From the NCBI RefSeq assembly GCF_003590095.1, contig NC_039478.1:20274001-20338000 (forward strand): a stretch of DNA of 64,000 nucleotides. The letters run 5' to 3'. Made by a program: the position numbers and the translations under genes. Position 1 is the first letter of the stretch; every line of letters begins with the position of its first letter. Below the pieces are notes generated by a model, which searched no databases, was not told the DNA's origin, and saw only the letters and a program-made list of their open reading frames with translations. Of the stretch, positions 62,040-64,000 are shown piece by piece. The stretch comes from Trichoplusia ni. Lineage: Eukaryota > Arthropoda > Insecta > Lepidoptera > Noctuidae.

Positions 62040-64000
62040 TGTGTGAGGCACGTTGGACCATCTAGGTTAGAATGTGGAACTTTCAATTATGAACTGTAAC
62101 GTTATGTGGTGTGGATTGATTTTCGTTTGAAGTGTGAATACGAGGGTTTGTTATGTTTCTTAAGGTCAAGTTTCTTGAATCGCTTGGTTGTAAATATTAC
62201 TATTTTGATAGTAATTTACGATTTGTTAGTGATTATGTATGTGGGTTCTGTTTCTATAATTATAATTTTGATACAATCGAAAGGAGGTGAGCTTTTGAAA
62301 TAACTATTGGTTTTGCTCATAATCAGTCATTCAACATTTTACTTTTCTCTTTAAATTCAACATGAGCTTTTGTTGTTATTCAAATTCAGATTTCAAGTGA
62401 TAGATAATGGAATCGTTAAGTCTTTCTTTCTTGGTACTTATATGAAAGAAGCTTTATAAGAAAGAATATTGAATAATCTACCTGATACCTACATTAAAAT
62501 TTGTCATTAAAAAAACTTACAAATAAATTTATTCAGACATTATACCTCATTCTTTTTTAATTTTATTAATACTTTAGTTTCTAATACATTCAAGAAAATA
62601 TACATTTCTTGCTTTATTAGGAAGATAAAATTCCGGATATTTAAGATCATATTCAGACTAAACGAATACCGTGGCTTCGCTCGGGCAAACTTATTCCAAT
62701 TTATCGCTATTCTCAACTTAGCGAGGTGAATCATCCTATATGTGTACTGGAGTATTGAGGATTACAGTAACATCCCGTTGAAATACGTCCACTTTGAAAT
62801 ATTTATGTGAAACTTGAATTTTAAGATAAAGCGGTGGTTTCTTGTGATTTATCAGTGAAAATTATTGGGGCTTGAGATCGGTTCCGTATCATGTAAGCTA
62901 GATCTAAATATAGAGTTAAATGCAATTAGTGACGGGTATTTAGATCGAAATTATTATGGACTATGTTAGACAAGCTATCTCTTGTGCCTGGTTAGATGCT
63001 TCCGCTGGGTGTGAGAGAATTATATGCGTGTTTATTTAGGATAGTCAAACCATTTTTTTTATTAACGTCAGTCAGTGGGTAATATTTCTCTAAATCCTCT
63101 TTTGAATATTTCTAATTTTTATTATGGGTTTTTATACAGTCAAATGTTTCTCAGAGAAAAAACTGAGCAGTGTAGTCTTCATCGATTAATATTATTGAAG
63201 GCCTTTTCTTGCAGAAGTTACAATGATGAGTAGGTATTTGTGACGGATTTTCCGCAATAAAATATTTTTTTTTCAAACAAATATAGACAGGCGAGAAGTA
63301 TGAGATACAAAGTAAGTTGATTATTAAAAATGACGATAATAAAGTAAAATCATATTTAGGATTGTATTCCTATTGAACCAGCTTTACTGGACTTGACTTG
63401 CGTTCAAAAAAAGCTCTATTTTATTCCAGAAAGAAGCATTTCATAAGGATGTTCGTCAGATGAAAAAGTCGTATATTCTTTTACATAATTGACTCTAAGT
63501 TTCTCGAGTATAATCGTAATGTCTCTAAGCTCGCTCGCGACAAATATTAGTCTGAGCTCTACTACGCTCAAGATATTTGTTTTGTGGGCGCAACTTGTTA
63601 GGGAGATTCGTTTGCAAATGTTTGTAGACATGAACATGGTCTTTTTTTTATCTTTATAGTGTTTGACGAGTTCACTGCTGGACAAAGGCATTTCACTAAG
63701 TATAAATATTTTTTCATACGCTTTTCTTGCTTATGTTTTGCTCTTCATGTTAAAGTGCATTTTGAGCCATATTTTCTTTCTAGAAGTACTTCTTGAGGTC
63801 TTCAGAAAGAGATGTATAAAAGATATGTGAAACCATTATGATATAAATTTTACACTCACTTGTTATTATACTTCTAATGCATAACTAGTTAATACGGCTA
63901 CAAATAGAAACTTCAAAGACGGTGACGGTTCTGAAGAAGATAATTCTAAAAAGCCTACTTCAAGCACACTCATTCCATCTATAGTACCTTGATCTCTATC
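62040..64000. other. Spacer upstream of gene 6
   Basis: AT-rich. A small repeat scrap with 'CGTGGCTTCGCTCGGGC' lies near 62669. At 63660-63690 'TTCACTGCTGGACAAAGGCA' matches a motif common in moth retroelements. A 91-codon minus-strand frame (63416-63691, 'ELRDITIILEKLRVNYVKEY') starts in that motif, so it is probably derived from a mobile element. No exon of a further Osiris gene is seen. Confidence 0.45.

Overview
The window is AT-rich nuclear DNA from an insect, almost certainly a moth or butterfly. Its exons are GC-rich islands with GT-AG introns. The spacers hold decayed elements of kinds I know from Lepidoptera: tRNA-derived SINEs, fragments with the 'CCGCGACTTCGTC' motif, and the dispersed repeat with the 'GTGCGAGTCGGACT' motif. 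Nothing suggests bacterial, viral or organelle DNA. The species cannot be named from the sequence.

The core is a segment of an Osiris (DUF1676) cluster with six complete three-exon genes. From left to right: gene 1 (+, 1333-7190, 237 aa), gene 2 (+, 15487-21190, 242 aa), gene 3 (+, 30588-33805, 235 aa), gene 4 (+, 44521-46390, 242 aa), gene 5 (+, 48675-50537, 252 aa) and gene 6 (-, 60610-61913, 250 aa). Each encodes a signal peptide, a two-cysteine motif ending in C-(L/I/V)-K, a middle domain, a basic RGKKK- or RSRRKK-type block, a long hydrophobic stretch, a His/Gly/Ser-rich tail and a C-terminal LAY motif. Genes 2-5 are tandem paralogues that I assign to the Osi9 type, a group reported to be expanded in Lepidoptera. 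Gene 6 has the same intron positions but faces the other way. Gene 1 has different introns and a different promoter. Genes 1 and 6 may be the neighbours of Osi9 in the conserved order (Osi8/Osi10), but I cannot say which is which. Osiris proteins act in secretory, endosomal and membrane steps of cuticle formation in insect epithelia; an Osi9-type protein has been reported in moth silk.

Two regulatory patterns stand out. Five of the six genes share a G-rich block (GTGGGG or similar) 8-9 nt upstream of an (A/T)TAAAA TATA-like box. The 3' UTRs are rich in ATTTATTT motifs, densest after gene 1.

The spacers and large introns (4-10 kb) hold repeats, hairpins and a few small coding-like ORFs. The best is a 51-codon membrane-protein ORF antisense inside intron 2 of gene 2 (20220-20375), with a poly(A) signal 27 nt after its stop. 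Other candidates are an 86-aa antisense membrane ORF (35761-36021), an exon-like antisense ORF in intron 1 of gene 1 (4696-4878), a block of antisense ORFs at 18565-19350, and a CpG-rich island followed by a strong splice donor (37549-37860). These are unverified candidates.
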